This document shows, piece by piece, positions 28,006 through 36,934 of a stretch of DNA of 64,000 nucleotides; positions within the stretch are counted from its first letter, which is position 1; every line of letters starts with the position of its first letter. Location: assembly GCA_015075325.1 (NCBI GenBank), contig JABTUP010000016.1, positions 1 to 64,000 on the forward strand, written 5' to 3'. The notes under the pieces were generated by a model. That model was given only the letters and a program-made list of their open reading frames with translations. It was not told the DNA's origin and searched no databases. The stretch is from Flavobacteriales bacterium (GTDB lineage Bacteria; Bacteroidota; Bacteroidia; Flavobacteriales_E; Vicingaceae). The position numbers and the translations under genes were made by a program.

Positions 28006-28139
28006 GGGTTTAAGTTTAGGAGTTAGTGCTATTAAAACTTATTTTTGCTTGTTTTTAGTATAATTGATGAAGATTTTTGTTGTTTTCCATAAAAAAAAGC
28101 TGAGTAAATGACTTCTTGAAATTAATATAAATATTTTTT

Positions 28140-28258
28140 GCCACAGATTTCACAAATTCACGCAGATTAAAAATACCACGCCATGGCGTGATGAATATTT
28201 GTGTTATTTTATGTTAATTTGTGAAAAAAATCTGTGAAAAATCTGTGAAATCAGTGGC
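28140..28258. repeat. Imperfect palindrome of the CACAGATT type
   Basis: Arms GCCACAGATTTCACAAATT and GTGAAATCAGTGGC enclose a 14-bp perfect palindrome, CACGCCATGGCGTG (28177-28190). It fills almost all of the 258-bp gap and ends 5 bases before the next start codon. Confidence 0.75.
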
Positions 28259-28263
28259 ATTGT

Positions 28264-28710
28264 ATGAAAGTATATAAGCAATCATTTTATTTTTTTGCTG
28301 CAATACTTCTTGTTGGCTTAATTTATTCTTGTGCTTCCATGCCAGTAAGTAATACCGCCATAGTAAAGCGTTATGCAGTGGGTGAAGGCGGAGGTTTTAC
28401 TGGTGCTTACACCGAGTTTTCGTTTAGTGAAGATGGCAAAGTGTATAAACGCGATTTTAACTACCAACGCGATGTTTTTATCAAACAGCTGAGTGAAGCT
28501 GATTTAATCTATTTCATCAATAAAATCAACAATTTAGGCATTCAAACCATCGACATCAATGAACCAGGCAATATGTCGAAGTACATCGAAATTAGAGAGG
28601 GTGAAACTTCATTAAATAAAATTGTTTGGGGTTCAAATACGTATTATCCACCAAATAATTTGCTTGAATTTCACCAAGAATTGTATAAAAAACTAAGTGC
28701 TTTAGAGTAA
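28264..28710 (+). CDS. Putative lipoprotein of unknown function (148 aa)
   Basis: There is a lipoprotein signal with lipobox LIYSC (cleavage before Cys23). The mature part has YAVGEGGGFTGAYTEFSFSEDGKVYKR and a helical C-terminal half, a pattern seen in small Bacteroidota lipoproteins that I cannot name. The start codon lies directly behind the 28140-28258 palindrome, so the promoter must be inside or before that repeat. Confidence 0.8.
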   Translation: MKVYKQSFYFFAAILLVGLIYSCASMPVSNTAIVKRYAVGEGGGFTGAYTEFSFSEDGKVYKRDFNYQRDVFIKQLSEADLIYFINKINNLGIQTIDINEPGNMSKYIEIREGETSLNKIVWGSNTYYPPNNLLEFHQELYKKLSALE

Positions 28711-28720
28711 ATTTTTTATA

Positions 28721-29010
28721 GAACGCAGATAACACAGATTGAACTGATAAAAACAGATTTATACTAATTCTAAACAGGTTCGCGAAAACAAAACTGTTCA
28801 GAACCAGTTATACCGACACTAAATTTTTTCAAAATAGAAATATTGCTGTATAAAGTGTTCTTATAGAAATAGAAATTAAAAAATGAGGGAGAGATATTTT
28901 AAATCTAACTCTTCCCTGCTATCTACGATAGCCTTACCCTCTCTTTCAAGAGAGGGGTTGGGGTGAGTTGAAAAAACTTAAATCATAAAAATCAGCGTTA
29001 TCAGCGTTCG
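28721..29010. repeat. Nested palindromic repeats in the 306-bp gap before DUF4286
   Basis: The outer arms are GAACGCAGATAACACAGATT (28721-28740) and ATCAGCGTTATCAGCGTTC (28990-29009). Inside lie GAGGGAGAG/CTCTTCCCT and a copy of the GC-rich dispersed palindrome (28930-28966). No gene is seen here. Confidence 0.65.
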
Positions 29011-29016
29011 ATTATT

Positions 29017-29322
29017 TTAAACAATTTCCAACAAGGTTCTAAAGGCAACAAACTTCCCATCGTATCTTTGGGCATGGTCTTTTTGTAAAGCAGGAGCATG
29101 TTTGGCTTGATATTCTTCTAAATCTTGCATGTTAGCACAAGTATATTGAATGGCATAGGTATGCCCCGTTTCATCTTCTTGAGTGGTTAATACCTTGCAA
29201 ATTTTGTGTTCTAAAAAAAAGCCTGTTTCCATTACTTGCGGTATGTGAATGCTTTTCATCCAGTTAATCCATTCGTCATGTACATCGCTTTCAATGTTCA
29301 CGGTTACGTTGTAAATAATCAT
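29017..29322 (-). CDS. DUF4286 family protein (101 aa)
   Basis: The start IIYNVTVNIESDVHDEWINWM and the central HIPQVMETGFF and YAIQY match the DUF4286 family, small alpha/beta proteins of unknown function found widely in Bacteroidota. It is a monocistronic-looking gene. ATG 29322 is used, as the preceding codon is only a TTG. Confidence 0.9.
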   Translation of the reverse strand: MIIYNVTVNIESDVHDEWINWMKSIHIPQVMETGFFLEHKICKVLTTQEDETGHTYAIQYTCANMQDLEEYQAKHAPALQKDHAQRYDGKFVAFRTLLEIV

Positions 29323-29420
29323 CAAGTAAAAGATTTGAATTTATAAACAAAGTTAAGTAAAATGTAACTTACTATAACTTAAACACAAATTTGACTATTA
29401 TGTGTTAAAATTGTTTTTGT

Positions 29421-29450
29421 AATCTACTATTTTTATAAAATTTGTAGATT
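29421..29450. promoter_or_regulatory. Inverted repeat upstream of the DUF4143 ATPase
   Basis: AATCTAC (29421-29427) and GTAGATT (29444-29450) flank 16 AT-rich bases 45 bases before the gene. TGTAATC occurs on both sides. It is a possible operator. Confidence 0.35.
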
Positions 29451-29494
29451 GTAATCGATAAATTACATAATTTTACAACTATAGAAACCATGTT

Positions 29495-30631
29495 ATGATA
29501 AAAATTGACCGAATATTACAACCTGAACTAGAGAAAAAATGGAACGACAGAAAAATACTTGTTGTTGTTGGCCCTAGACAAGTTGGAAAAACTACATTAC
29601 TTCAGGCTTTGTGCATAAAAAATGATTCCAATTATTTGTTTGTTAACGGTGATGATTCTGCAACCAGAGAGATCTTAAATAATATTTCTGAAAGCAATTT
29701 GAAGCACTTTGTTGGAGCTTCAAAAACAATATTTATTGATGAAGCTCAACGCATTACAAACATTGGGTTAACGGCTAAAATAATTTACGACCGATTTAAT
29801 GACGTCAAATTACTGTTAAGTGGCTCATCAGCTTTAGAAATCGCAAACACGATAAATGAACCTTTAACAGGTCGTAAATGGGAGTACAATCTGTACCCGA
29901 TAAGTTGGGAAGAATATGTAAATTTTAAAGGATATTTAAATGCTAGATTAGACTTAAATACTCGTTTAATTTATGGAATGTATCCAGAAGTTGTTACCAA
30001 CCCCACTAACTCACAACAATTATTAAGTAGTATTGCTGGAAGTTATTTGTATAAAGATTTATTGCAATATCAAGGCATAAGAAAACCAGAAATACTCGAA
30101 AAAATACTAATTGCTTTGGCTTTACAATTGGGTTCTGAAGTTAACTATAATGAACTTGCTAACACATTAAGAATTGATAGAGCAACCGTTGAACAGTACA
30201 TCAATTTATTGGAGAAAACGTACGTTATTTTCAAATTAAATCCTTTTAGCAGAAATTTAAGAAACGAGTTGAGTTCGGGTCGAAAAATATATTTCTACGA
30301 CAATGGAATTAGAAATGCTCTTATCGGGGATTTTAAACCAGTAGAACTGCGTCAAGATATAGGTCAATTGTGGGAAAACTTTTGTGTGAGTGAACGCATA
30401 AAACAACACAGTTACAAGCAATGGTATGGCAAACATTATTTTTGGAGAACCTATCAACAACAAGAAATTGATTTGATTGAAGAAATTGATGGAAAAATTT
30501 CCACTTATGAATTTAAATGGAATGTTAACAAAAAAGGTGGTATACCTAAAACATTTGCCAACAACTATGAAGTCGAAAACGAGTTAATAGTTACACCCGA
30601 AAATTTCTACTCTTCTTTTTTGAACTTATAA
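29495..30631 (+). CDS. AAA ATPase with DUF4143 domain (378 aa)
   Basis: Walker A GPRQVGKTTL (about residues 27-36) and Walker B FIDEAQR belong to the AAA_14 domain. A winged-helix region (NELANTLRIDRATVEQYINLLEKTYVIFKL) and the DUF4143 domain follow (LIEEIDGKISTYEFKW, a nuclease-like ExK pattern). The family is often mobile and its function is unsettled. A second member lies at 55170. Both have repeat-rich upstream regions and no partner gene. Confidence 0.9.
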   Translation: MIKIDRILQPELEKKWNDRKILVVVGPRQVGKTTLLQALCIKNDSNYLFVNGDDSATREILNNISESNLKHFVGASKTIFIDEAQRITNIGLTAKIIYDRFNDVKLLLSGSSALEIANTINEPLTGRKWEYNLYPISWEEYVNFKGYLNARLDLNTRLIYGMYPEVVTNPTNSQQLLSSIAGSYLYKDLLQYQGIRKPEILEKILIALALQLGSEVNYNELANTLRIDRATVEQYINLLEKTYVIFKLNPFSRNLRNELSSGRKIYFYDNGIRNALIGDFKPVELRQDIGQLWENFCVSERIKQHSYKQWYGKHYFWRTYQQQEIDLIEEIDGKISTYEFKWNVNKKGGIPKTFANNYEVENELIVTPENFYSSFLNL

Positions 30632-30800
30632 TTAAATTTTACTAATACGCTAAACTCCAAACCTTTTTTAAGAAAATTCAGGAATGGATATGACAAAAAA
30701 AATATTTTGTAAAAAAATCGATATTATTATTCAATAAAATAAGGTAAAGAAAGAACACTAAAAAATTTATTAACAAACACAAAAAATCAACAAAATCGAG

Positions 30801-30831
30801 TTGAATAAGGGGCTAATTATCACTAATTTCG
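30801..30831 (+). promoter_or_regulatory. Likely purH promoter
   Basis: TTG (30801-30803), 20 bases, then TAATTTCG (30824-30831) fits TTG-N20-TAnnTTTG with one mismatch, 36 bases before the ATG. The rest of the 236-bp gap shows no feature. Confidence 0.45.
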
Positions 30832-30867
30832 TGTCTTTATTTTTAGTCATTAAATTACCAAAAGAGC

Positions 30868-32394
30868 ATGAGCAACAAAAAAATTAAAAGTGCCTTAATT
30901 TCAGTTTACCACAAAGATAATTTAGAACCAATAATACACGAATTACACCGCAATGGTGTTACCATTTTTTCTACAGGAGGCACACAAAGTTTTATTGAAG
31001 AACTAAATGTTCCGGTAACCCCTGTTGAAGATTTAACTTCGTACCCTTCTATTTTGGGTGGAAGAGTTAAAACTTTGCACCCAAAGGTTTTTGGTGGAAT
31101 TTTAAGCAGAAGAGAATTGGATAGCGATGTGGCTCAATTGGCTGAATACGAAATTCCTGAAATTGATTTGGTAATTGTTGATTTATACCCATTTGAAGAC
31201 ACTGTTGCATCTGGAGCTGCCGAACAAGACATTATCGAGAAAATTGATATAGGAGGCATTTCACTAATTAGAGCTGCTGCAAAAAACTTTAAAGACGTGG
31301 TAATTGTTTCCTCAAGAAACCAATACCATTTTGTTTTAGATTTATTAAAACAAAAAAATGGTGCTACCGATTTAGCCGACCGAAAACACTTAGCAAAATT
31401 GGCTTTTAATGTGTCATCGCATTACGATACCGCCATTTTTAATTGGTTTAACCAAGGCGAAGAACGCTATTTTAAACAAAGCATTACCCAATCTCAAGTA
31501 TTGCGTTATGGAGAAAACCCTCACCAAGAAGGTGTTTTTTATGGCGATTTAGACGAAATGTTTGAAAAACTAAACGGAAAAGAATTGTCGTACAACAATC
31601 TGTTGGATGTTGATGCAGCTGTAAATTTAATGGCAGAATTTCAATCAAACCGACCAACATTTGCCATTCTAAAACACAACAACGCCTGTGGATTAGCTTC
31701 TCGCGACACCCTTTTACAAGCTTGGAACGATGCTTTGACAGCCGACCCAGTTTCTGCTTTTGGAGGTATATTAATAGCCAACCAAAAAATTGATTTGGCT
31801 ACGGCCGAAGAAGTTAACAAGTTGTTTTGCGAAGTAATAATTGCTCCTGGATATGATGCAGAAGCTTTAGAATTATTAAAATCAAAAAAGAACCGTGTTA
31901 TCTTGGTTCAAAAAAATGTAACGTTGCCTAAAAAACAATTCAGAACTATTTTAAACGGTGTTTTAGAACAAGATAAAGACTTAAAAACAGCGAATGCTAG
32001 CGACTTTAAAGTGGCTACCAAAAAAGCTCCAACAGCACAAGAAATTAAAGACCTAGAATTTGCCAATAAATTGGTAAAACACACCAAATCAAACACCATT
32101 GTTTTTGCAAAAAACGAACAATTACTGGCTAGTGGTACAGGACAAACTTCGCGTGTTGATGCGTTAAAACAAGCCGTTGTAAAAGCAAAAGCTTTTGGGT
32201 TCGATTTAAAAGGAGCTGTAATGGCATCAGATGCATTTTTCCCTTTTCCTGATTGTGTGGAGTTGGCAGATAATGAAGGAATAACCGCAGTGGTTCAGCC
32301 TGGAGGTTCCATAAAAGACCAAGAATCAATTGACTATTGCGATGCACACCACATGGCAATGGTGATAACTGGATTTAGACATTTTAGGCATTAA
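30868..32394 (+). CDS. purH: Bifunctional AICAR transformylase/IMP cyclohydrolase (508 aa)
   Basis: The enzyme catalyses the last two steps of IMP synthesis in the cytoplasm. The N-terminal MGS-like cyclohydrolase domain (residues 5-135; FSTGGTQSFIEEL, ILGGRVKTLHPKVFGGIL) is followed by the transformylase domain with LRYGENPHQ, KHNNACGLAS and the end SDAFFPFPD...VQPGGSI. Length is normal. It is a single gene ended by the hairpin at 32397-32430. Confidence 0.98.
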   Translation: MSNKKIKSALISVYHKDNLEPIIHELHRNGVTIFSTGGTQSFIEELNVPVTPVEDLTSYPSILGGRVKTLHPKVFGGILSRRELDSDVAQLAEYEIPEIDLVIVDLYPFEDTVASGAAEQDIIEKIDIGGISLIRAAAKNFKDVVIVSSRNQYHFVLDLLKQKNGATDLADRKHLAKLAFNVSSHYDTAIFNWFNQGEERYFKQSITQSQVLRYGENPHQEGVFYGDLDEMFEKLNGKELSYNNLLDVDAAVNLMAEFQSNRPTFAILKHNNACGLASRDTLLQAWNDALTADPVSAFGGILIANQKIDLATAEEVNKLFCEVIIAPGYDAEALELLKSKKNRVILVQKNVTLPKKQFRTILNGVLEQDKDLKTANASDFKVATKKAPTAQEIKDLEFANKLVKHTKSNTIVFAKNEQLLASGTGQTSRVDALKQAVVKAKAFGFDLKGAVMASDAFFPFPDCVELADNEGITAVVQPGGSIKDQESIDYCDAHHMAMVITGFRHFRH

Positions 32395-32396
32395 GG

Positions 32397-32430
32397 AGCC
32401 TCCCCAACCCCTCCGAAAGAGGGGCTTTTG
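32397..32430 (+). terminator. purH terminator (dispersed GC-rich palindrome)
   Basis: The stem CCCCTC-CGAAA-GAGGGG (32408-32424) followed by CTTTTG lies directly after the purH stop. It is a copy of the seven-member repeat. Confidence 0.75.
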
Positions 32431-32565
32431 TTGACGAGCGAAACCATTGTCTAGGAGTGTGAAAACCAAAAAACTTAACAAACTTTTTTACCTTAAAAGA
32501 ATATGATAAAAGGAAAATAATAAGAAGAAATTAGAAATCAATGTTAGGCTTTGAGCCTTGGTATT

Positions 32566-32592
32566 TCCCCCTTCGGGGGATTAAGGGGGCTT
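32566..32592. repeat. Dispersed GC-rich palindrome, variant copy
   Basis: TCCCCCTTCGGGGGATTAAGG, then GGGGCTT. It lies in the 310-bp gap between purH and mreB. Nothing else is recognised there apart from AT-rich sequence that should hold the mreB promoter. Confidence 0.6.
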
Positions 32593-32704
32593 CATTGAAA
32601 TTAACTAACAAACAACTGTTTAAATTTATTGTTACCAACTGCAAACAAGCACATTTAAATCATAAATTTACAAATACTCTAAACAAAAAATATACACACA
32701 ACGA

Positions 32705-33727
32705 ATGGGATTATTTAGCTTCTTAACACAAGAAATTGCAATTGACCTTGGAACCGCAAACACCCTTATCATCCACAACGATAAGGTGGTGGTAGACGAA
32801 CCATCTATTGTTGCCAAAGACCGTATGACTGGAAAAATTATTGCAGTTGGAAAAAAAGCCATGCAAATGCACGGTAAAACGCACGAAGACATTAAAACAA
32901 TTCGTCCATTAAAAGATGGTGTAATTGCTGATTTTGACGCAGCCGAACACATGATTAGAGGAATGATTAAGATGATTAATCCAAAAAAACAAATGTTTAC
33001 ACCATCGCTAAAAATGGTTATTTGTATTCCATCTGGCATTACCGAAGTAGAAAAAAGAGCTGTAAAAGATTCTGCCGAACATGCTGGTGGAAAGGAAGTT
33101 TATTTAATACACGAACCTATGGCAGCAGCTATTGGTATTGGTATTGATGTGCTTGAGCCAATGGGAAACATGATTATTGATATAGGTGGTGGAACTTCAG
33201 AAATTGCTGTAATTGCTTTGGGAGGAATTGTTTGCGATAAATCTATTCGAGTTGCAGGTGACGATTTTACCAACGACATAGTGGATTACATGCGTCGTCA
33301 ACACAATTTGTTAATTGGAGAACGCTCTGCCGAATTGATTAAAATAGAGTGTGGCTCAGCATTAACTGAGCTAGACAACCCACCAGAAGATTACGCTGTT
33401 CAAGGTAGGGATTTAATGACTGGAACTCCAAAAGAAATTGTAGTTTCTTATAGCGAAATTGCACATGCTTTAGATAAATCAATTGCAAAAATTGAAGAGG
33501 CTGTTTTAAATGCCTTGGAGTTAACTCCTCCAGAATTGTCGGCAGATATTTACAAAACAGGCTTGTATTTAGCGGGTGGAGGTTCTATGTTAAGAGGGTT
33601 GGATAAACGAATTTCGTTGAAAACCAAATTACCAGTTCATATTGCTGAAGACCCATTGAGAGCGGTAGCAAGAGGTACAGGTATTGCATTAAAAAACATC
33701 AGTAAATTGCCGTTTTTGATTAAGTAA
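32705..33727 (+). CDS. mreB: Rod-shape-determining actin homologue MreB (340 aa)
   Basis: MreB is an actin-like ATPase that guides lateral cell-wall synthesis. Phosphate-1 motif IAIDLGTANTL, DEPSIVAKDR, phosphate-2 motif MIIDIGGGTSEIAVIALGG and adenosine motif YLAGGGSMLRG are all present and the length is standard. It is the first gene of a five-gene block, mreB-mreC-mreD-mrdA-rodA, on one strand; mreC starts 27 bases downstream. Confidence 0.98.
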   Translation: MGLFSFLTQEIAIDLGTANTLIIHNDKVVVDEPSIVAKDRMTGKIIAVGKKAMQMHGKTHEDIKTIRPLKDGVIADFDAAEHMIRGMIKMINPKKQMFTPSLKMVICIPSGITEVEKRAVKDSAEHAGGKEVYLIHEPMAAAIGIGIDVLEPMGNMIIDIGGGTSEIAVIALGGIVCDKSIRVAGDDFTNDIVDYMRRQHNLLIGERSAELIKIECGSALTELDNPPEDYAVQGRDLMTGTPKEIVVSYSEIAHALDKSIAKIEEAVLNALELTPPELSADIYKTGLYLAGGGSMLRGLDKRISLKTKLPVHIAEDPLRAVARGTGIALKNISKLPFLIK

Positions 33728-33753
33728 ATTAATCCAAAACTTAAATTGATAGC

Positions 33754-34593
33754 ATGAGGAATATATTTAAATTTTTAACCAAAAATTCATTTATATTCCT
33801 CTTTTTGTTACTTGAGTTTTTTGCTTTTTGGATGTTAATAGCAAACAACAATTATCAAAATTCTACTTTCTTTAATTCATCCAATTTTTTTGTTGGAAAT
33901 ATGTTTTCTACTATTCAAAACATCAATGATTATTTTAATTTAAAACAAGTAAACAAAGAACTCGCAGAGCAAAATGCAAAACTGCAATCGAATAACATTG
34001 CTTCATTTACAAAAGTATATGGAAGAATTATTGAAATTAACGATACCGTTTATCACCAAAATTACAGGTATAGTGCCGCAAAGGTGGTAAACAACTCAAC
34101 CAATAAACGACAAAATTACATTACCATCGATAAAGGAGAAATAAATGGTATTGAAGCCGAAATGGGTGTTATTTGTGCAAACGGAGTGGTTGGAATTGTT
34201 AAAAATGTTTCGAAAAATTTTGGTTCAGTTATGTCGGTTTTGCACGATAAATACAAGCTAAGTGCAAAAATTAAAAAATCGGGCTATTTTGGTTCGTTGG
34301 TTTGGGAAGGAAATAATTATCGAGAAGCACAATTAAAAGACATTCCAAACCATGTGAAATTGGTAATTGGAGATACCGTTGTAACAACTGGTTTTTCAAC
34401 CATTTTCCCAGAAAACATATTAATTGGATGGGTAAAAGAATTTGATTTACCCGAAGGAAATAATTTTTACAACATTACCATTGAATTTGCGGTAGATTAC
34501 AAAAAACTTTCGCATGTATATGTGGTAAGATCGTTAATGAAAGAAGAACAACTGAAGTTAGAAGCCGAAAGTCAACAAGAAGTTACAGAATGA
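33754..34593 (+). CDS. mreC: Rod-shape-determining protein MreC (279 aa)
   Basis: A single membrane anchor (about residues 11-29) is followed by a coiled coil (LKQVNKELAEQNAKLQ) and the beta-rich MreC domain (about 110-260; GVVGIVKNVSKNFGSVMSVL, FSTIFPENILIGWV). The protein is periplasmic and links MreB, MreD and PBP2. The mreD start overlaps its stop as ATGA. Confidence 0.95.
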   Translation: MRNIFKFLTKNSFIFLFLLLEFFAFWMLIANNNYQNSTFFNSSNFFVGNMFSTIQNINDYFNLKQVNKELAEQNAKLQSNNIASFTKVYGRIIEINDTVYHQNYRYSAAKVVNNSTNKRQNYITIDKGEINGIEAEMGVICANGVVGIVKNVSKNFGSVMSVLHDKYKLSAKIKKSGYFGSLVWEGNNYREAQLKDIPNHVKLVIGDTVVTTGFSTIFPENILIGWVKEFDLPEGNNFYNITIEFAVDYKKLSHVYVVRSLMKEEQLKLEAESQQEVTE

Positions 34594-35108
34594 TACGAGA
34601 TGTTATTGTTTACATATTAATGTTTTTTGTATTGGTGCTTACCCAAGTATTGGTACTAAACAATATCGAATTAGGAGGTTATATCAATCCTTATTTGTAC
34701 GTGTTTTTTATACTTGCACTACCTTTTGAAACACACGATAATTTGGTGTTGGTTATTGCTTTTTTATTAGGACTAACCATTGATGTTTTTACCAGCACAC
34801 TAGGAATACATACTTCAGCAACAGTATTTTTGGCATTTTCACGAAAGTATGTTTTAAAATTAATATCACCTCGAGGAGGTTATGATTTTGGTACTACTCC
34901 TAGCTTACAATCCATGGGCATGTCGTGGTTTATGACTTATTCCATTATCTTAGTGCTTTGTCACCACATCTTTTTATTTTATACCGAATCGTTTTCTTTC
35001 AGTCAATTTTTTTCAACTTTTGCTAGAGTAATACTGAGCAGTATTTTTACCCTTATACTTATTTTTATAGTTCAGTTGTTTAACTACAATCCGAATGCTA
35101 GAAAATGA
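34590..35108 (+). CDS. mreD: Rod-shape-determining protein MreD (172 aa)
   Basis: This is an integral membrane protein with about five hydrophobic segments. Sequence conservation is low, as usual for MreD, but YINPYLYVFFILALPF and GLTIDVFTSTLGIHTSATVFL are typical, and the position between mreC and mrdA is diagnostic. Start and end both overlap the neighbours by four bases (ATGA). Confidence 0.93.
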   Translation: MIRDVIVYILMFFVLVLTQVLVLNNIELGGYINPYLYVFFILALPFETHDNLVLVIAFLLGLTIDVFTSTLGIHTSATVFLAFSRKYVLKLISPRGGYDFGTTPSLQSMGMSWFMTYSIILVLCHHIFLFYTESFSFSQFFSTFARVILSSIFTLILIFIVQLFNYNPNARK

Positions 35109-36934
35109 ATAATCTTTCCGATAGAAAAATTGTTATTGCCATCATCTTTTTAGTTGTTGGATTTATTTTTCTTATCAGGTTATTTAATGTTCAGGTAATC
35201 AACGACAAATACAAGTTCGATTCTGACCAAAATGTACTAAGAGAAGTAATTCAGTATCCTGCCAGAGGGCTTATATACGACAGAAACGGAGTGCTCTTGG
35301 TTTACAATGAAGCAGCATACGATTTAATGGTAATACCACGTCAGGTTAAAGAGATGGATACCCTCGCTTTTTGCGAACTAATTGGAATGAAATATGAAGA
35401 TTTTATAACCAAATTTAACAAAGCAAAAAACTATTCTCGCTACAAACCATCTGTTTTTGAAAAAGAAATCTCGTCTAAATCTTATGCAAAAATTCAAGAA
35501 AAATTATTTGAATATCCTGGATTTTATGCTCAAACACGTACATTAAGAAAATACCCACGAGAAAGTGCTGCACACATTTTAGGTTATATTGGAGAAGTTG
35601 ACCAAAATTTAATTGATAAAAACCCATATTACCGCTCGGGTGACTACATTGGTAAAAGCGGAATTGAACTTTCGTATGAGGAGTTGTTAAGAGGAAAAAG
35701 AGGAGTTAAAAGGGTTTTGGTTGATGTTCATAATCGCGAAAAAGGAAGCTATTTAGATGGAGAAATGGATACCATGGCGGTTACAGGAAAAACCATTTAC
35801 CTTACCATTGACGCTATTTTGCAAGAATATGGGGAGCAACTCATGCAAAATAAAAGAGGAAGTATTGTTGCAATAGAGCCAGCTACAGGAGAAATTTTAG
35901 CGTTGGTTTCAGCTCCCGCATACAACCCCAATTTATTGGTTGGTAGAGATGTAAAGAAAAACTACCCTGTTTTAAGTAGTGATAAGTTAAAACCTTTGTT
36001 TAACAGAGCTTTAATGGCTTCATATCCTCCTGGTTCTACGTTTAAAACAGTTCAAGCTCTAATTGGAATGCAAGACGGTGTAATAACCGAAAATACTGGA
36101 TTTCCTTGTATAAAAAGTAATGTAGGTTGCCACGATCATCCAACAGCAACAAATGTAGAATCATCTATTAAAATGTCGTGTAACCCTTATTATTTTAGTG
36201 TTTATCGAAAAATTTTATTGCAAAATAAATCAACCAGCTTGTTTAAAGACAGTGAAATTGGTTTAGCAAAATGGAGTAAACAAGTAAAGAAATTTGGTTT
36301 AGGGGTTGATTTAGGCACCGATTTACCTGCCATTAAAAAAGGTTTTATTCCTGATGTTGCTTTTTACGACAAATGGTATGGTAAAGGTCGTTGGGCGTTT
36401 AGCACCATTTATTCATTAAGCATAGGGCAAGGAGAAATTGGCGTTGTGCCACTACAAATGGCAAATTTATCGGCTATTTTAGCCAATAGAGGTTATTATT
36501 ACACGCCTCACGTTTTAAAAAGAATTGAAAAAGTAGATACCATTCCTTCCATTTTTAAAATTAAACACGATGTGGGTATCGATAAAATTTACTTCAATCC
36601 AATTGTTGAAGGAATGCAAAAAGTGGTAGAAGAAGCTGGAGGAACTGCACGAAGAGCCAAAATAGACAGTATTCAGGTTTGCGGAAAAACAGGTACAGCC
36701 CAAAATCCACATGGAGAAGACCACTCTATTTTTATAGCATTTGCTCCAAAAGTAAACCCCAAAATTGCCATTGCAGTTTATGTCGAAAATGCTGGATTTG
36801 GTGGAACATGGGCGGCTCCAATAGCTAGTTTAATGATGGAAAAATATTTAACAGGAGCAATTAAAGATACCGTAAAAGAAAACCGAATTTTAGATGCCAA
36901 TTTAATGGATGTAATTCCGAAGGAGGGTCAATGA
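35105..36934 (+). CDS. mrdA: Penicillin-binding protein 2, peptidoglycan transpeptidase (609 aa)
   Basis: An N-terminal membrane anchor (residues 9-27) and a dimerisation domain (PARGLIYDRNG...) precede the transpeptidase domain with S311TFK, S358CN and KTGTAQN. It cross-links the peptidoglycan made by RodA in the elongasome. Translation is coupled to mreD and rodA by ATGA overlaps. Confidence 0.97.
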   Translation: MNNLSDRKIVIAIIFLVVGFIFLIRLFNVQVINDKYKFDSDQNVLREVIQYPARGLIYDRNGVLLVYNEAAYDLMVIPRQVKEMDTLAFCELIGMKYEDFITKFNKAKNYSRYKPSVFEKEISSKSYAKIQEKLFEYPGFYAQTRTLRKYPRESAAHILGYIGEVDQNLIDKNPYYRSGDYIGKSGIELSYEELLRGKRGVKRVLVDVHNREKGSYLDGEMDTMAVTGKTIYLTIDAILQEYGEQLMQNKRGSIVAIEPATGEILALVSAPAYNPNLLVGRDVKKNYPVLSSDKLKPLFNRALMASYPPGSTFKTVQALIGMQDGVITENTGFPCIKSNVGCHDHPTATNVESSIKMSCNPYYFSVYRKILLQNKSTSLFKDSEIGLAKWSKQVKKFGLGVDLGTDLPAIKKGFIPDVAFYDKWYGKGRWAFSTIYSLSIGQGEIGVVPLQMANLSAILANRGYYYTPHVLKRIEKVDTIPSIFKIKHDVGIDKIYFNPIVEGMQKVVEEAGGTARRAKIDSIQVCGKTGTAQNPHGEDHSIFIAFAPKVNPKIAIAVYVENAGFGGTWAAPIASLMMEKYLTGAIKDTVKENRILDANLMDVIPKEGQ

